A stretch of DNA of 64,000 nucleotides from Streptomyces sp. GKU 895 (GTDB lineage Bacteria; Actinomycetota; Actinomycetes; Streptomycetales; Streptomycetaceae): positions 1 to 64,000 of the forward strand of contig MWJO01000006.1 in assembly GCA_002027195.1 (NCBI GenBank). Direction: 5' to 3'. A program made the translations under genes and the position numbers. The notes under the pieces were generated by a model. It was given only the letters and a program-made list of their open reading frames with translations. It was not told the DNA's origin and ran no database searches. Below are positions 8,009 through 20,277 of this stretch, one piece after another (position 1 is the first letter of the stretch; each line of letters starts with the position of its first letter).

Positions 8009-9509
8009 AGGCAGGCCGGTACCACAGGAAGGCGGAGGTCACGCCGGCACCGGCCGCCGACAGTCCCAGCCCGCTCAACAGGGCCGTCCACCAGACGAGG
8101 TCGTAGTGCACGGCGAAGGCGGCGGCGCCGATGACGCCCAGCAGGCCCGCGCTCAGCAGCACCAGCACGCCTCCTGCATCGCTCAGCCCCATCTCCTCGC
8201 CGCCCGTGTAGACGAAGGCCAGCAGCACGACGATCCCCACGCTGAGGCCGAGGCCGATGAGGAAGTCGTAGTACCAGGGGAAGTCGCCTCTCGCGGCGAC
8301 GAGCCACACGCAGCCGATCAGCAGCCCGAACCAGCCCAGACAGGACAGGCAGCTGACGCCGCCCTCTCCCATCGCCTCGCCCGTTCCGTAGCCGGCCGCC
8401 ACACCGACAAGGAAGAGGACCGTGGCGGCCACCGCCGAGCACACCACCGAGGTCACCGCACCGGCTCCGCCTCCTCCGAACAGCAGGCCGAACATGCCGA
8501 GGCCTGAGATCAGACCGGCACCGGCCGACTCGGGCCAGCTGTGCCGCCGCCAGCCGTCCGGCTCAGCGGGCTGCTGCACCGGGGGCGGAGGAGGGGCCGG
8601 GGCCGGTGCCTGCTTCCCGGGCCCCGTCGGCTTCTCGTGGCCCGGCGGTGCCCCCGTCCGGAACTCCTGCCGTACCCGCCGCTCGTCAACCCCTTCCAGC
8701 CGCTTCAACACCGCGGCGATGCCCGGCCGCTTGTCGACCCGCTTCTCCAGCAGGTCCATGACGAGGTCGTCCAACTGGTCAGGTATGTCTGCGCGGCGGC
8801 CCTGCGGTGCGAGTGGTGTCTCCGACTGGTGGCGCCGCATCATGTCGGGCCCCAGGAACGGCGGCCGCCCCGTCAACATGGCGTAGAGCACGCAACCGAG
8901 CGAATACAGGTCGGAGGCGACGCCCACGCCTTCGCCGCGGCACTGCTCCGGAGACATGTAGGCGGGGGTGCCCACGACGGCGCCCCGCTCGGTGATCTGG
9001 GTGACGCCGGTCTGATCCTCCTGGAAGCACGCGATCCCGAAGTCGAGGATCATCGCGTGGCCTTCATGGGTGATCTGGATGTTGGAAGGTTTGAGGTCAC
9101 GGTGGATCAGGCCCGCGTTGTGCGCCGCCTTCAGCCCCTGGCAGATCTCAGCGCCCCAGGCGACCACCTTCTTCACGGACAGCCGATGGCCGGGGGCCCG
9201 CTCGATGCGTTCCTCGAGTGACATGCCGTCGAGCAGTTGCATGACGAGGAACATGACGGCCCGGCCGTCCCGCTCGCCCCACCCGCGGTCGTAGGCATGG
9301 ACCACGTTCGTCCCCGCCAGCCGACCGGCGAGGTCCAGCTCCCGCTCGAACCGCCGCAGCATGTCCCGGTCGCCGAGGTGCCGCTCATGCATCAGCTTGA
9401 TGGCGACCTCGCGGCCCATCACATGATCACGCGCTCGCCAGACCTGCCCGAACCCACCGTTTCCGAGCCGCCACAGCAACTCGTACCGGCCCCCCTCGAG
9501 TCCGCTCAC
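8007..9509 (-). CDS. Transmembrane serine/threonine protein kinase
   Basis: 500 aa. The N-terminal ~265 residues are a complete Hanks kinase: glycine loop LGNGGFGQV (15-23), ATP lysine K38, catalytic HRDLKPSN with D138, DFG with D156, APE-equivalent SPEQ. A Pro/Ala linker (about 300-325) follows, then about five hydrophobic segments to the C terminus. There are no PASTA repeats or other extracellular sensor domain, so the membrane bundle itself, or a partner, would carry the input signal. It stands alone between a terminator and the divergent serC gene. Confidence 0.94.
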   Translation of the reverse strand: MSGLEGGRYELLWRLGNGGFGQVWRARDHVMGREVAIKLMHERHLGDRDMLRRFERELDLAGRLAGTNVVHAYDRGWGERDGRAVMFLVMQLLDGMSLEERIERAPGHRLSVKKVVAWGAEICQGLKAAHNAGLIHRDLKPSNIQITHEGHAMILDFGIACFQEDQTGVTQITERGAVVGTPAYMSPEQCRGEGVGVASDLYSLGCVLYAMLTGRPPFLGPDMMRRHQSETPLAPQGRRADIPDQLDDLVMDLLEKRVDKRPGIAAVLKRLEGVDERRVRQEFRTGAPPGHEKPTGPGKQAPAPAPPPPPVQQPAEPDGWRRHSWPESAGAGLISGLGMFGLLFGGGGAGAVTSVVCSAVAATVLFLVGVAAGYGTGEAMGEGGVSCLSCLGWFGLLIGCVWLVAARGDFPWYYDFLIGLGLSVGIVVLLAFVYTGGEEMGLSDAGGVLVLLSAGLLGVIGAAAFAVHYDLVWWTALLSGLGLSAAGAGVTSAFLWYRPA

Positions 9510-9525
9510 CGCACTCGCCCCCTAA

Positions 9526-10773
<1,248 letters not shown>

Positions 10774-10821
10774 CTGAAGCTGTAACTTCCTTGTAAAAAG
10801 CGGTAGTTGCGTCACTTGTTG

Positions 10822-10848
10822 CAGGGCCCTGTCGGTGACAGGGCCCTG
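10822..10848 (+). terminator. serC terminator
   Basis: A perfect 12-bp stem CAGGGCCCTGTC / GACAGGGCCCTG around a 3-nt loop, about 50 bp after the serC stop. Confidence 0.85.
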
Positions 10849-10869
10849 TTCGTCGGGTACGGCTGGGGC

Positions 10870-11132
10870 ATGAACAGACCGATACCGGGCACTGTGACGG
10901 GTCCGTCGGCCGACATCGGGCAAGCACAGCGTGGAACTGACCTGCTCGGCGTGCGACGCCGCCCTCGTGGCCGAGGTCCGCGACGAGGCCCATTACCGCA
11001 GGACCACCGTCATCCTGCGGACTCTTGCCGCACTGTCCGTACTCCCTGTTCTTCATCAAGAGCTCCGGCTACACCGGCGTCAGCTTGCTCAAGGCCCCCA
11101 AGCTCCACTCGCTCCATGCGGTGCGCGGCTGA
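10870..11132 (+). CDS. Small zinc-ribbon protein, reading frame broken by about three indels
   Basis: Read straight, no frame is coding throughout. With small indels the pieces join: MNRPIPGTVTGPSADIG (from ATG 10870), then KHSVELTCSACDAALVAEVRDEAHYRR, then SCPHCPYSLFFIKSSGYTGVSLLKAPKLHSLHAVRG with stop 11130-11132. The result is about 87 aa with two CxxC knuckles (CSAC and CPHC), a compact zinc ribbon. I do not recognise a named family. The reconstruction is mine. The indels around 10920, 10993-11035 and 11030 are mostly missing G/C bases, like others in this window, but a decayed gene is possible. Confidence 0.45.
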
Positions 11133-11149
11133 CGTCCGTCGACGACGAA

Positions 11150-11179
11150 CAGGGCGCCCGGTGTTCACCGGGCGCCCTG
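11150..11179 (-). terminator. Terminator downstream of the Tap-like peptidase gene
   Basis: Perfect 14-bp stem CAGGGCGCCCGGTG / CACCGGGCGCCCTG with a TT loop. It lies about 60 bp past the stop of the minus-strand peptidase gene and just past the plus-strand zinc-ribbon gene, so it may serve both. Between it and the peptidase gene are three copies of CAGTCCTGCTT (11187-11225). Confidence 0.8.
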
Positions 11180-11237
11180 CGTATTCAGTCCTGCTTTCCA
11201 GTCCTGCTTTTCCAGTCCTGCTTCAGCGCGTGTCGGC

Positions 11238-12833
11238 TCAGCCGCGGAAGCCGAGGAGACCGTGCAGACCCGCCCCGCTCGGCGCGGTGGCCGGCTGGTC
11301 GGCGGCCGGCGTGGACATCGCCGAGGCCGTGGCGGCCGGCTTGGGGTCGGGGGTCTTCTGGCAGACCGCGTCGGCCACACCGCTGCCGCGCGGCACCGTG
11401 CCGTCGGTGAGGTACTTCACCAGGTACTTGTCGAGGCAGGCGTTGCCGCTCAGCGAGATGCCGTGGTTGCCGCCGCCCTGCTCCACGACCAGGCTGGAGT
11501 GCTTGAGCAGACGGTGGACGGTGACGCCGCCCTGGTACGGGGTGGCCGCGTCGTCCGTCGCCTGGAACAGCAGCACCGGAGGCAGCTTGGTGTTGGCGAC
11601 GTTCACCGGCTTCAGGGTCTTCGTCGGCCAGAACGCGCACGGCGCGTTGTACCAGGCGTTGTTCCAGGCCATGAACGGGGCCTTGTCGTACACCTTCCAG
11701 TTGTCCTTCTGCCACTGCTTCCAGTCGCGCGGCCAGGAGGCGTCACGGCACTGCACGGCGGTGTAGACGCTGTAGCCGTTGTCACCGGAGGCGTCGATGG
11801 CCGCCATGTTCTCGTACAGCGTGACCAGCGGGGCGGTCTTCTTGTCGTTCGCGTACGCGGCGAACGCCTTGGCCAGGTCGGGCCAGTAGCCGTTGTAGTA
11901 GCCGCCCGGGATGAAGATGTCCTCCAGCTCGGAGGCGCCCACCTTGCCGCCGGCCGGCGTCTTGGCGAGATCCGCCCGCATCGCGTACCACTTGGCCTCG
12001 ATCTTGGCCGGGTCGGTGCCGAGCTTGTACGTGCTGTCGTACTTGGCGATCCAGGCCATCAGCGCCTTCTGCCGGGCGTCGAAGGCGTAGTCCTGCGAGA
12101 GGTTGGCGTCGTACCAGACACCGTCGGGGTCGACGATGGAGTCCAGCACCAGGCGGCGCACCCGGTTCGGGAAGAGCTTGCCGTAGACCTGGCCCAGGTA
12201 GGTGCCGTACGAGTAACCGAAGTAGTTGATCTTCGACGCGCCGAGCGCCTTGCGGATCGAGTCCATGTCCTTCACGGCGCTGATCGTGTTGATGTACGGC
12301 AACACGTCCTTGTACTTGGTGCCGCAGGCCGTGGCGAAGGACTTGGCGCGCTTGAGGTTGGCCTTCTCGATCGCGGCCGTGCCGGGCACGGAGTCCGGGC
12401 GGACCGGGTTGAAGTAGCCCGGCTTGCAGTCCAGGGCGGGCTTGCTCTTGCCGACGCCGCGCGGGTCGAAGCCGATGACGTCGTACTGGCTCGCGACCGC
12501 CTTGGGGAGCGCGGACGCGACGAAGCCGGCGAGGGTCAGGCCGCTGCCGCCGGGGCCGCCGGGGTTGACCAGAAGCGGACCCTGGTAGCGCTGCGCGGTG
12601 TGCGGTACGCGGGACAGGGCGAGGGTTATCTTCCGCCCCGTGGGTTTCGCGTAGTTCAGCGGCACCTTCACCGACGCGCACTGGAGGGTCGGGTAGTCGT
12701 CCGTGCCGCACTTCCTCCAGGTGACGCTCGACGCCTGGGCGGACTGCTGGGCGTCGGCCTGGGCCGGGACGGCGATGAGCGAGCCGGCGACGACGACGGT
12801 CGCACCGCACAGCACGGCTGTACTTCTTCTCAT
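11238..12833 (-). CDS. Secreted alpha/beta-hydrolase, tripeptidyl aminopeptidase (Tap/SlpD) type
   Basis: 531 aa with a Sec signal peptide (RR-STAVLCGATVVVAGSLIAVPAQA, cleavage near 27). The alpha/beta-hydrolase fold has oxyanion segment NPGGPGGSG, FDPRGVGKS and the nucleophile elbow GYSYG (Ser about 205). The C-terminal TAP-like domain contains the catalytic Asp region (LLFQATDDAATPY) and the His in QGGGNHGIS. The family removes N-terminal tripeptides from secreted proteins or acts as a lipoprotein-like peptidase; here no lipobox is seen, so it should be free in the medium. The last ~45 residues are Ala/Pro/Thr-rich. Monocistronic, with its own terminator. Confidence 0.94.
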   Translation of the reverse strand: MRRSTAVLCGATVVVAGSLIAVPAQADAQQSAQASSVTWRKCGTDDYPTLQCASVKVPLNYAKPTGRKITLALSRVPHTAQRYQGPLLVNPGGPGGSGLTLAGFVASALPKAVASQYDVIGFDPRGVGKSKPALDCKPGYFNPVRPDSVPGTAAIEKANLKRAKSFATACGTKYKDVLPYINTISAVKDMDSIRKALGASKINYFGYSYGTYLGQVYGKLFPNRVRRLVLDSIVDPDGVWYDANLSQDYAFDARQKALMAWIAKYDSTYKLGTDPAKIEAKWYAMRADLAKTPAGGKVGASELEDIFIPGGYYNGYWPDLAKAFAAYANDKKTAPLVTLYENMAAIDASGDNGYSVYTAVQCRDASWPRDWKQWQKDNWKVYDKAPFMAWNNAWYNAPCAFWPTKTLKPVNVANTKLPPVLLFQATDDAATPYQGGVTVHRLLKHSSLVVEQGGGNHGISLSGNACLDKYLVKYLTDGTVPRGSGVADAVCQKTPDPKPAATASAMSTPAADQPATAPSGAGLHGLLGFRG

Positions 12834-12977
12834 GAAGGTCCTTCAGAGAGCATGGGCGTTGGACAAGGTTCGGAGGATGGGCGGTCCCGGCGCGATCTTT
12901 TCGGAAAAGCGTGCCAACGGAGAACATCTCGACCGAAAATTTGAACCAAAAATGTGAACCAGCTGTGCGACAGAGCG

Positions 12978-13008
12978 GGGCGCCCGGCGAACACTCCGCC
13001 GGACGCCC
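12978..13008 (-). terminator. Terminator of the cellulase gene
   Basis: GGGCGCCCGGCG pairs with CGCCGGACGCCC (11 of 12 positions) just 10 bp beyond the cellulase stop codon. Confidence 0.7.
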
Positions 13009-13017
13009 GCCCTCCGC

Positions 13018-15510
<2,493 letters not shown>

Positions 15511-15514
<4 letters not shown>

Positions 15515-16485
15515 GCGGTCGCCTCCTCGGTCTCCGATTCCGTGCGGTGTCCGGTCAGGCGCAGGAACACGTCGTCGAGACTGGGCCTGCGCAGCCCGAT
15601 GTCCTCCACCCGGACGCCCTCGTCCTGGAGGGTGCGGGCGACCTCGGTGAGTGCGGCGACCCGGTCGACGACAGGGGCGTGGACCCGCAACTCGCCCTCG
15701 TCGGCCTCGGGTTCGCCGTCCGAGACCCGGGCGACGACTTTCACCACCTGCGGGATGTCGGCCCGTTCGGCGAGGACGACCTCGATCCGGTCGCCGCCGA
15801 TCCTGCCCTTCAGCCCGTCCGGGGTGTCGTCGGCGATGGCCCGCCCCTGGTCGATGACGGTGATGCGGGAGGCCAGCCGGTCGGCCTCCTCCAGGTACTG
15901 CGTGGTGAGCAGCACGGTGGTCCCGCTCGCGACCAACGCCCTTACGGACTCCCACACTTCGCCGCGGCTGCGCGGGTCGAGGCCGGTGGTCGGCTCGTCG
16001 AGGAAGAGGACGGCCGGGGCGAGGATCATGGAGGCGGCCAGGTCGAGGCGGCGCCGCATGCCGCCGCTGTACTTGCCGACGCCCTTGTCCGCGGCGTCGG
16101 TGAGGTCGAACTGCTCCAGCAGCTCCACGGCCCGCGCCTTGGCGCGCCGCCCGCCGAGGTGAAACAGGCGGCCGAACATCTCCAGGTTCTGCCGTCCGGT
16201 GAGCACCTCGTCGACGGCCGCGTACTGGCCGGTGAGCCCGATGCGCGCCCGCACGTCACGGGCCCGCGAGGCGACGTCCAGACCGGCCACCTCCGCCCGC
16301 CCGCCGTCGAGCCGGACGAGCGTGGACAGGATGCGTACGGCGGTGGTCTTGCCGGCGCCGTTGGGCCCGAGCAGCCCGTGCACGGTGCCCTCGCGGACGG
16401 CCAGGTCGAAGCCGTCGAGGGCGCGTTTCTCGCCGTACCGCTTCTCCAGCGCCTCGGCGCGGACGGCGTATCCGTCGGTGGTCAT
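15511..16485 (-). CDS. ABC transporter ATP-binding protein, DrrA-like
   Basis: 324 aa from ATG 16485. Walker [11 protein letters not shown]-loop [18 protein letters not shown], signature [12 protein letters not shown], Walker [13 protein letters not shown], and a C-terminal DUF4162-type extension ending [10 protein letters not shown], all typical of the daunorubicin-resistance ATPase subfamily. It energises the permease encoded downstream. The start lies next to the divergent TetR gene across a region with paired operator-like repeats. Confidence 0.95.
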
Positions 16486-16516
16486 GGCTCCCCCTTGTTC
16501 TCCGTGCCCGCCATTA

Positions 16517-16558
16517 ACTGAGTACACCGTACCCGATTGCGCGTACGCCGTACTCAGT
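16517..16558. promoter_or_regulatory. Divergent operator region for TetR regulator and ABC exporter
   Basis: The outer arms ACTGAGTAC (16517-16525) and GTACTCAGT (16550-16558) form a perfect 9-bp inverted repeat. Inside each arm is a second GTAC (GTACACCGTAC and GTACGCCGTAC), giving two half-operators. It sits between the two divergent starts (16485 and 16587), the usual site for a TetR autoregulator. Confidence 0.7.
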
Positions 16559-16586
16559 TTTTTTCGTACGGCATTAAGCTGCCCCC

Positions 16587-17348
16587 ATGACGAGCAGTGC
16601 GGAGACCAGTGGCAGCGGCGACATCGCGCGCACGCTCGAACTGCTGTGGGACACCGGCAAACGACCCAGTCGCGGCCCCAAGCCCAGGCTCACCCTGGAC
16701 CGGATCGTGGAAACGGCCGTCCGGGTCGCGGACGCCGAGGGCCTGGAAGCGCTGTCGATGCGCCGGATCGCCACCGAGCTCGGCACGGGCACCATGTCGC
16801 TGTACCGCTACGTCCCCGGCAAGGGCGAGCTCCTCGACCTGATGCTGGACCGGGTACAGCGCCCGTCGGAGAACCCGGCGGACCTGGGCGACGGGGGCTG
16901 GCGCTCAGCCCTGGAGGCGCTGGGCCGGGCCACCCTCGCCCTCTACCGTCGCCACCCCTGGCTGCTCCAGGTCAACCAGTCCCGCCCGATCCTCGGCCCC
17001 AGCGCCCTCGACGGCATGGAGAAGATCCTCAGCCGAATCAAGCCGATGGGCCTGACCGACCCCGAGCTGGTCTCGGCGATCATCATGGTCGACGGTTATG
17101 TCGTCGGCGCCGCCCGCACCCAGCTGTACCAGCAGGAGGTGGAACGCCGGACGGGCCTGACGGACGCGGAGTTCTGGCAGGCGCAGGTGCCGATGCTGGA
17201 GAAGGTCATGGCCTCCGGCCGCTACCCGCTCCTCGCCGGGCTCTCCGAGGACGCATTCGGATCGGACTTCGACCACTTCGAGTTCGGGTTGCAGCGGATC
17301 CTCGACGGCCTGGAAGTGCTCGTGTCACAGCGCGGCTCGGGCGACTGA
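16587..17348 (+). CDS. TetR/AcrR-family regulator with TetR_C-type ligand domain
   Basis: 253 aa. Helix-turn-helix at about residues 35-80 (LDRIVETAVRVADAEGLEALSMRRIATELGTGTMSLYRYV). The C-terminal part (ALYRRHPWLLQVNQSRPILGPSAL) matches the TetR_C_1 effector domain. The divergent exporter and palindromic operator between them suggest a repressor released by the exporter's substrate; the ligand is unknown. Confidence 0.94.
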   Translation: MTSSAETSGSGDIARTLELLWDTGKRPSRGPKPRLTLDRIVETAVRVADAEGLEALSMRRIATELGTGTMSLYRYVPGKGELLDLMLDRVQRPSENPADLGDGGWRSALEALGRATLALYRRHPWLLQVNQSRPILGPSALDGMEKILSRIKPMGLTDPELVSAIIMVDGYVVGAARTQLYQQEVERRTGLTDAEFWQAQVPMLEKVMASGRYPLLAGLSEDAFGSDFDHFEFGLQRILDGLEVLVSQRGSGD

Positions 17349-17354
17349 TCACGG

Positions 17355-18338
17355 TCACTTCCGGGGCCGCGACAGCCGCCGGAACCCGAAGACGACGGCG
17401 ACGACGGCCGCGACGGCGAGGGCGCCGACCTTGACGGTGCCGTTGCCGTCACCGTCGCCCCCGCTGCCGCCCTGGGCCGAGCTCCCGCCCCCGGAAGACG
17501 AACCGGACGATCCGCCGCCACCGCCGGGCGCGTCCTGCGCCACGACCTCGCTCCCCTCACCCTCGCTGCCGAGCATGAGCTTGGTGCCGTCGGCGGAGTA
17601 ACTGACGGACTCCCCTTGCCCGAGGGGCACGCTGAGCCGCCCCTCCTTCTTCAGGTCGCCGCCGTTCCAGTCGTACCAGATGCCGCCGAAGTACCCGCGT
17701 ACGGCGAGGTGTCGGCCGTCCGGCGAGAACGCGGCGTCGGTGGCCCAGAGGTCGACGGGCTTGACGGGCTTGAAGACGTTGGTGCCGGAGGTGGAGAGCT
17801 TGGCGGGCCCCTCATACAGATGCCCGCCGTCCTCCTGCTTGTCGATGATGTAGACGCGCCCGGTCCTGGGATGGACGACCATCGACTCGGCGTCGCGCGA
17901 ACCGTCCGTGTACTTCACGACGTACTGCTTGGCGCGGATGGTCTGGTCGACGAGCTTCTTGGGCTCGGGAAGCTGGTAGATCCAGACGTACGGCCAGCTC
18001 ACCCCGTCGTTGTCGCCGATGTCCCCCACATAGATCTGGTTGTCGGGCCCGATGGAGATGGCCTCGACGTCCCGCTGCTGCCCGACCCCGGCGAGGGTGA
18101 TGCGGGCGACGGTCTTCCCGGTGCCGCTGTCGACGGCGTAGAGGTAGCTGCCGGTGTCCTGGTCGTTGTGCGTCCAGTAGATGCCGGGGTGCTGGTGGGA
18201 GGCGGCGAGGCCGCTGGACTCGGTGATGCGGGGGTCCTCGATGGTGAAGCCCTTGTCCCCGTCAGCCGCGGCGACGGGCCCCGCGCCCAGGAGAACGAGC
18301 AGGGCAGAGGCTCCGACGACACCCATTAGCGCACGCAT
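17355..18338 (-). CDS. Secreted/membrane-anchored beta-propeller-like protein of unknown role
   Basis: About 327 aa from ATG 18338. Signal peptide (MRALMGVVGASALLVLLGAGPVAAA), then a ~225-residue body with repeating blade-like motifs (ESSGLAASHQHPGIYWTHNDQDTGSYLYAVD; DVEAISIGPDNQIYVGDIGDND; DAAFSPDGRHLAVR). A Gly/Ser-rich stretch follows, then a single C-terminal membrane helix (VGALAVAAVVAVVFGFRRL) with positive residues after it. The topology is a surface propeller tethered to the membrane. It is conserved in Streptomyces as far as I recall, with no assigned function. An upstream in-frame start at 18404 lacks support. Confidence 0.85.
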   Translation of the reverse strand: MRALMGVVGASALLVLLGAGPVAAADGDKGFTIEDPRITESSGLAASHQHPGIYWTHNDQDTGSYLYAVDSGTGKTVARITLAGVGQQRDVEAISIGPDNQIYVGDIGDNDGVSWPYVWIYQLPEPKKLVDQTIRAKQYVVKYTDGSRDAESMVVHPRTGRVYIIDKQEDGGHLYEGPAKLSTSGTNVFKPVKPVDLWATDAAFSPDGRHLAVRGYFGGIWYDWNGGDLKKEGRLSVPLGQGESVSYSADGTKLMLGSEGEGSEVVAQDAPGGGGGSSGSSSGGGSSAQGGSGGDGDGNGTVKVGALAVAAVVAVVFGFRRLSRPRK

Positions 18339-18433
18339 GCGGTCAAGCTTGCCATCCCCGTACGGGGAGAGGCGGGCGGCCGGGTGGCGACTCTCACACC
18401 CCACCTCTGCCCGGGATCGTTCATCATGATCGG

Positions 18434-19117
18434 ATGCTCAGGTTCATGCCCGTCGGCGACTCCATGACGATCGGAAGCGCGGGCGAACACACATGGCGTT
18501 ACCGGATGTGGCAGCACCTGCGCGACACGTACGGCGGCCCGTTCGCCGTGGTGGGCCCGCGCGAGACCCTGCACGACAAGGCGACGGACGCGCCGACGTC
18601 GTACGAGTACGCCGACCCCGACTTTCCCAGCGCCCACCTCGCCGGGTGGGGCGAGGGCTGGCTGCACATGGCACCGCTGATCGGTGAGGCGGTGCGCTCG
18701 TGCCGGGCGAACGTCCTCATGGTCTCCCTGGGCCTGATCGACCTGGGCTTCTACACGAACGCCGAGCAGACCGCGGACAACGCCCGCGCCTTCATCGCGG
18801 CGGCGCGGGAAGCGAACCCGCGCGTCCGGATGATCGTCCTCCCCGTCCTCACCAACATCCGCGTCGAGGAGGACGCCGACTTCGCGGCCCAGGTCACCCT
18901 GTTCAACGAGCTGCTCGCGAAGACGGTCGCCGACCTGGACGAGCCCCGCTCGCCGCTGCTGCTGGCGTCGCCGCCGCAGTCGTACGACTTCAGGGTCGAC
19001 ACGTACGACGGCACACATCCGAACGCCGACGGTGAGCACAAGATCGCGGGGGCGTTCGCGGAGGCGATGCACCAGGCGTGGGGATGGGGACAGCCGTACG
19101 AGGCCGGAACAGGCTGA
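18434..19117 (+). CDS. SGNH/GDSL-family hydrolase, cytoplasmic
   Basis: 227 aa. Block I MPVGDSMTIGS contains the nucleophile Ser; block V DGTHPNADGEHKIA holds the catalytic Asp/His pair. The usual block II Gly and block III Asn are weakly conserved (MVSLGLIDLGF replaces the common GTND). There is no signal peptide, unlike many Streptomyces SGNH esterases. Substrate unknown; esterase or lipase activity is likely. Confidence 0.85.
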   Translation: MLRFMPVGDSMTIGSAGEHTWRYRMWQHLRDTYGGPFAVVGPRETLHDKATDAPTSYEYADPDFPSAHLAGWGEGWLHMAPLIGEAVRSCRANVLMVSLGLIDLGFYTNAEQTADNARAFIAAAREANPRVRMIVLPVLTNIRVEEDADFAAQVTLFNELLAKTVADLDEPRSPLLLASPPQSYDFRVDTYDGTHPNADGEHKIAGAFAEAMHQAWGWGQPYEAGTG

Positions 19118-19201
19118 CTGAATATCGGCGCACCCCGGTGACTCTGCGTATCGTTGTACTGCGCGGCTGCACCTGTCCGTGGGGCAGCCGGGAGCGCCAC
19201 G

Positions 19202-19795
19202 ATGACCGTCCTTGAAGACAGGATCGAGATGGCCGACGCCGACGCCAACACCGAGCGCTTGGACGAGTGGTTCGAGCGGCTGGAGCGGATGCCCGTCCCC
19301 GAGGGTTACAGGGTCGAGATCGTCGAGGGCAACGTTCACATGACGCCGCAGCGGGACACGCACTGGATCATCATCCGCCGAATCGTGCGGGCGCTGGAGG
19401 ATAAGTTCGGGATGCATGTCAAAGCGTTCTCGGACGTCCGTATCGACTTCCCGGGTCACGAGAACGGCTTCTGTCCGGACGTCGCCCTGCTCAAGGACTC
19501 GGCGAAGAAGGACAGCACGGGCCATTGGCGCTGGCAGGACGTCGTGTTCGTCGCCGAGGTCATCTCCAAGGGCACGGCCGCCAACGATTACGGTCCGAAG
19601 AGGTTCGCCTACGCGGAGGCCGAGGTCCCCCTGTACGTCATCGCCGACCCCTATCAGGGCCGCTGCTCCATCTACACCGACCCCAAGCAGGGCGACTACG
19701 CCGAGCCCACGAGGGTCGATTTCGGCACCGACCTCGACCTGACCGGCACCGTGGTCGACCTCGTCCTCAAGACCGACGAATTCCCCCGGGACTGA
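19202..19795 (+). CDS. Uma2 family (DUF820) PD-(D/E)xK nuclease-like protein, copy 1
   Basis: 197 aa from ATG 19202. Fold landmarks of the Uma2 family: YRVEIVEGNVHMTPQ (first acidic region), RIDFPGHENGFCPDVALL (PDV motif), and VFVAEVISKGTAANDYGPKRFAYAEAEVPLYVIADP (ExxSKGT...K...Y). These keep the PD-(D/E)xK catalytic layout. Families like this are abundant in Streptomyces and cyanobacteria without known function. The 3' end overlaps the convergent hypothetical by 29 bp. It lies beside an Scr1/DUF397 pair, as does the second Uma2 gene at 40250. Confidence 0.92.
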   Translation: MTVLEDRIEMADADANTERLDEWFERLERMPVPEGYRVEIVEGNVHMTPQRDTHWIIIRRIVRALEDKFGMHVKAFSDVRIDFPGHENGFCPDVALLKDSAKKDSTGHWRWQDVVFVAEVISKGTAANDYGPKRFAYAEAEVPLYVIADPYQGRCSIYTDPKQGDYAEPTRVDFGTDLDLTGTVVDLVLKTDEFPRD

Positions 19796-20195
19796 GCCCG
19801 CACCCCACCTCCCACAGCAACTCCCCGTCCACGAACGGCACTCCGGCCGACGGCACCGACCGCCACCCCAGCGGCCAGGTGACCCCGGTCAGCGCGGGCA
19901 CCCCCACGTAAGCCATTCCGCCGTGACTGCGCGTCAGCACCCTTACTCCTGGCGGCCATACGTAGGCTGCGCCGGTTTGCGGGGGCAACAGGAAGTACAT
20001 GTTCCGGTCACCCGTGGACTCGGCGACGATCGGCCCCGCGTCGAAGTCCGTACAGCGCAGCAGCTCGGAGGCGACGCGCTCGGCCAGTGGTGCCCTCATC
20101 CGTACGGCGTCGAAGTGCACGCCGGCGAGGCGCAGGGCGTGCCCGACGTCGGGGATCCAGAGCGGGATCCAGGGGGCGTCGATTCTTTCGTTCAT
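19767..20195 (-). CDS. Hypothetical protein next to an Scr1-type regulator
   Basis: 142 aa from ATG 20195. Motifs: HFDAVRMRAPLAERVASELL, YFLLPPQTG, VRVLTRSHGGMAYVGVPALTG and GWRSVP. From memory this layout occurs in many small Streptomyces proteins coded beside Xre/DUF397 genes, and it faintly resembles the N-terminal part of Prim-Pol-like bifunctional primase/polymerase proteins. I would not assign a function. Divergent from the regulator at 20278. Confidence 0.7.
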   Translation of the reverse strand: MNERIDAPWIPLWIPDVGHALRLAGVHFDAVRMRAPLAERVASELLRCTDFDAGPIVAESTGDRNMYFLLPPQTGAAYVWPPGVRVLTRSHGGMAYVGVPALTGVTWPLGWRSVPSAGVPFVDGELLWEVGCGLSPGGIRRS

Positions 20196-20277
20196 GCGCA
20201 AATCGTTGCGGGCGCTCACATACTGTGACCAGGGGTTCGCAAGGGTGGTGCAGGGCTGTGCACTTGGGGAGGTTGTT

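Noticed and set aside
11187..11225. Three CAGTCCTGCTT copies as a CRISPR-like array
   Set aside because: Units are 11-15 bp without spacers of constant size and no cas genes are nearby.
15614..16521. Long plus-strand frames opposite the ABC ATPase
   Set aside because: Shadow of a gene with complete Walker and signature motifs.
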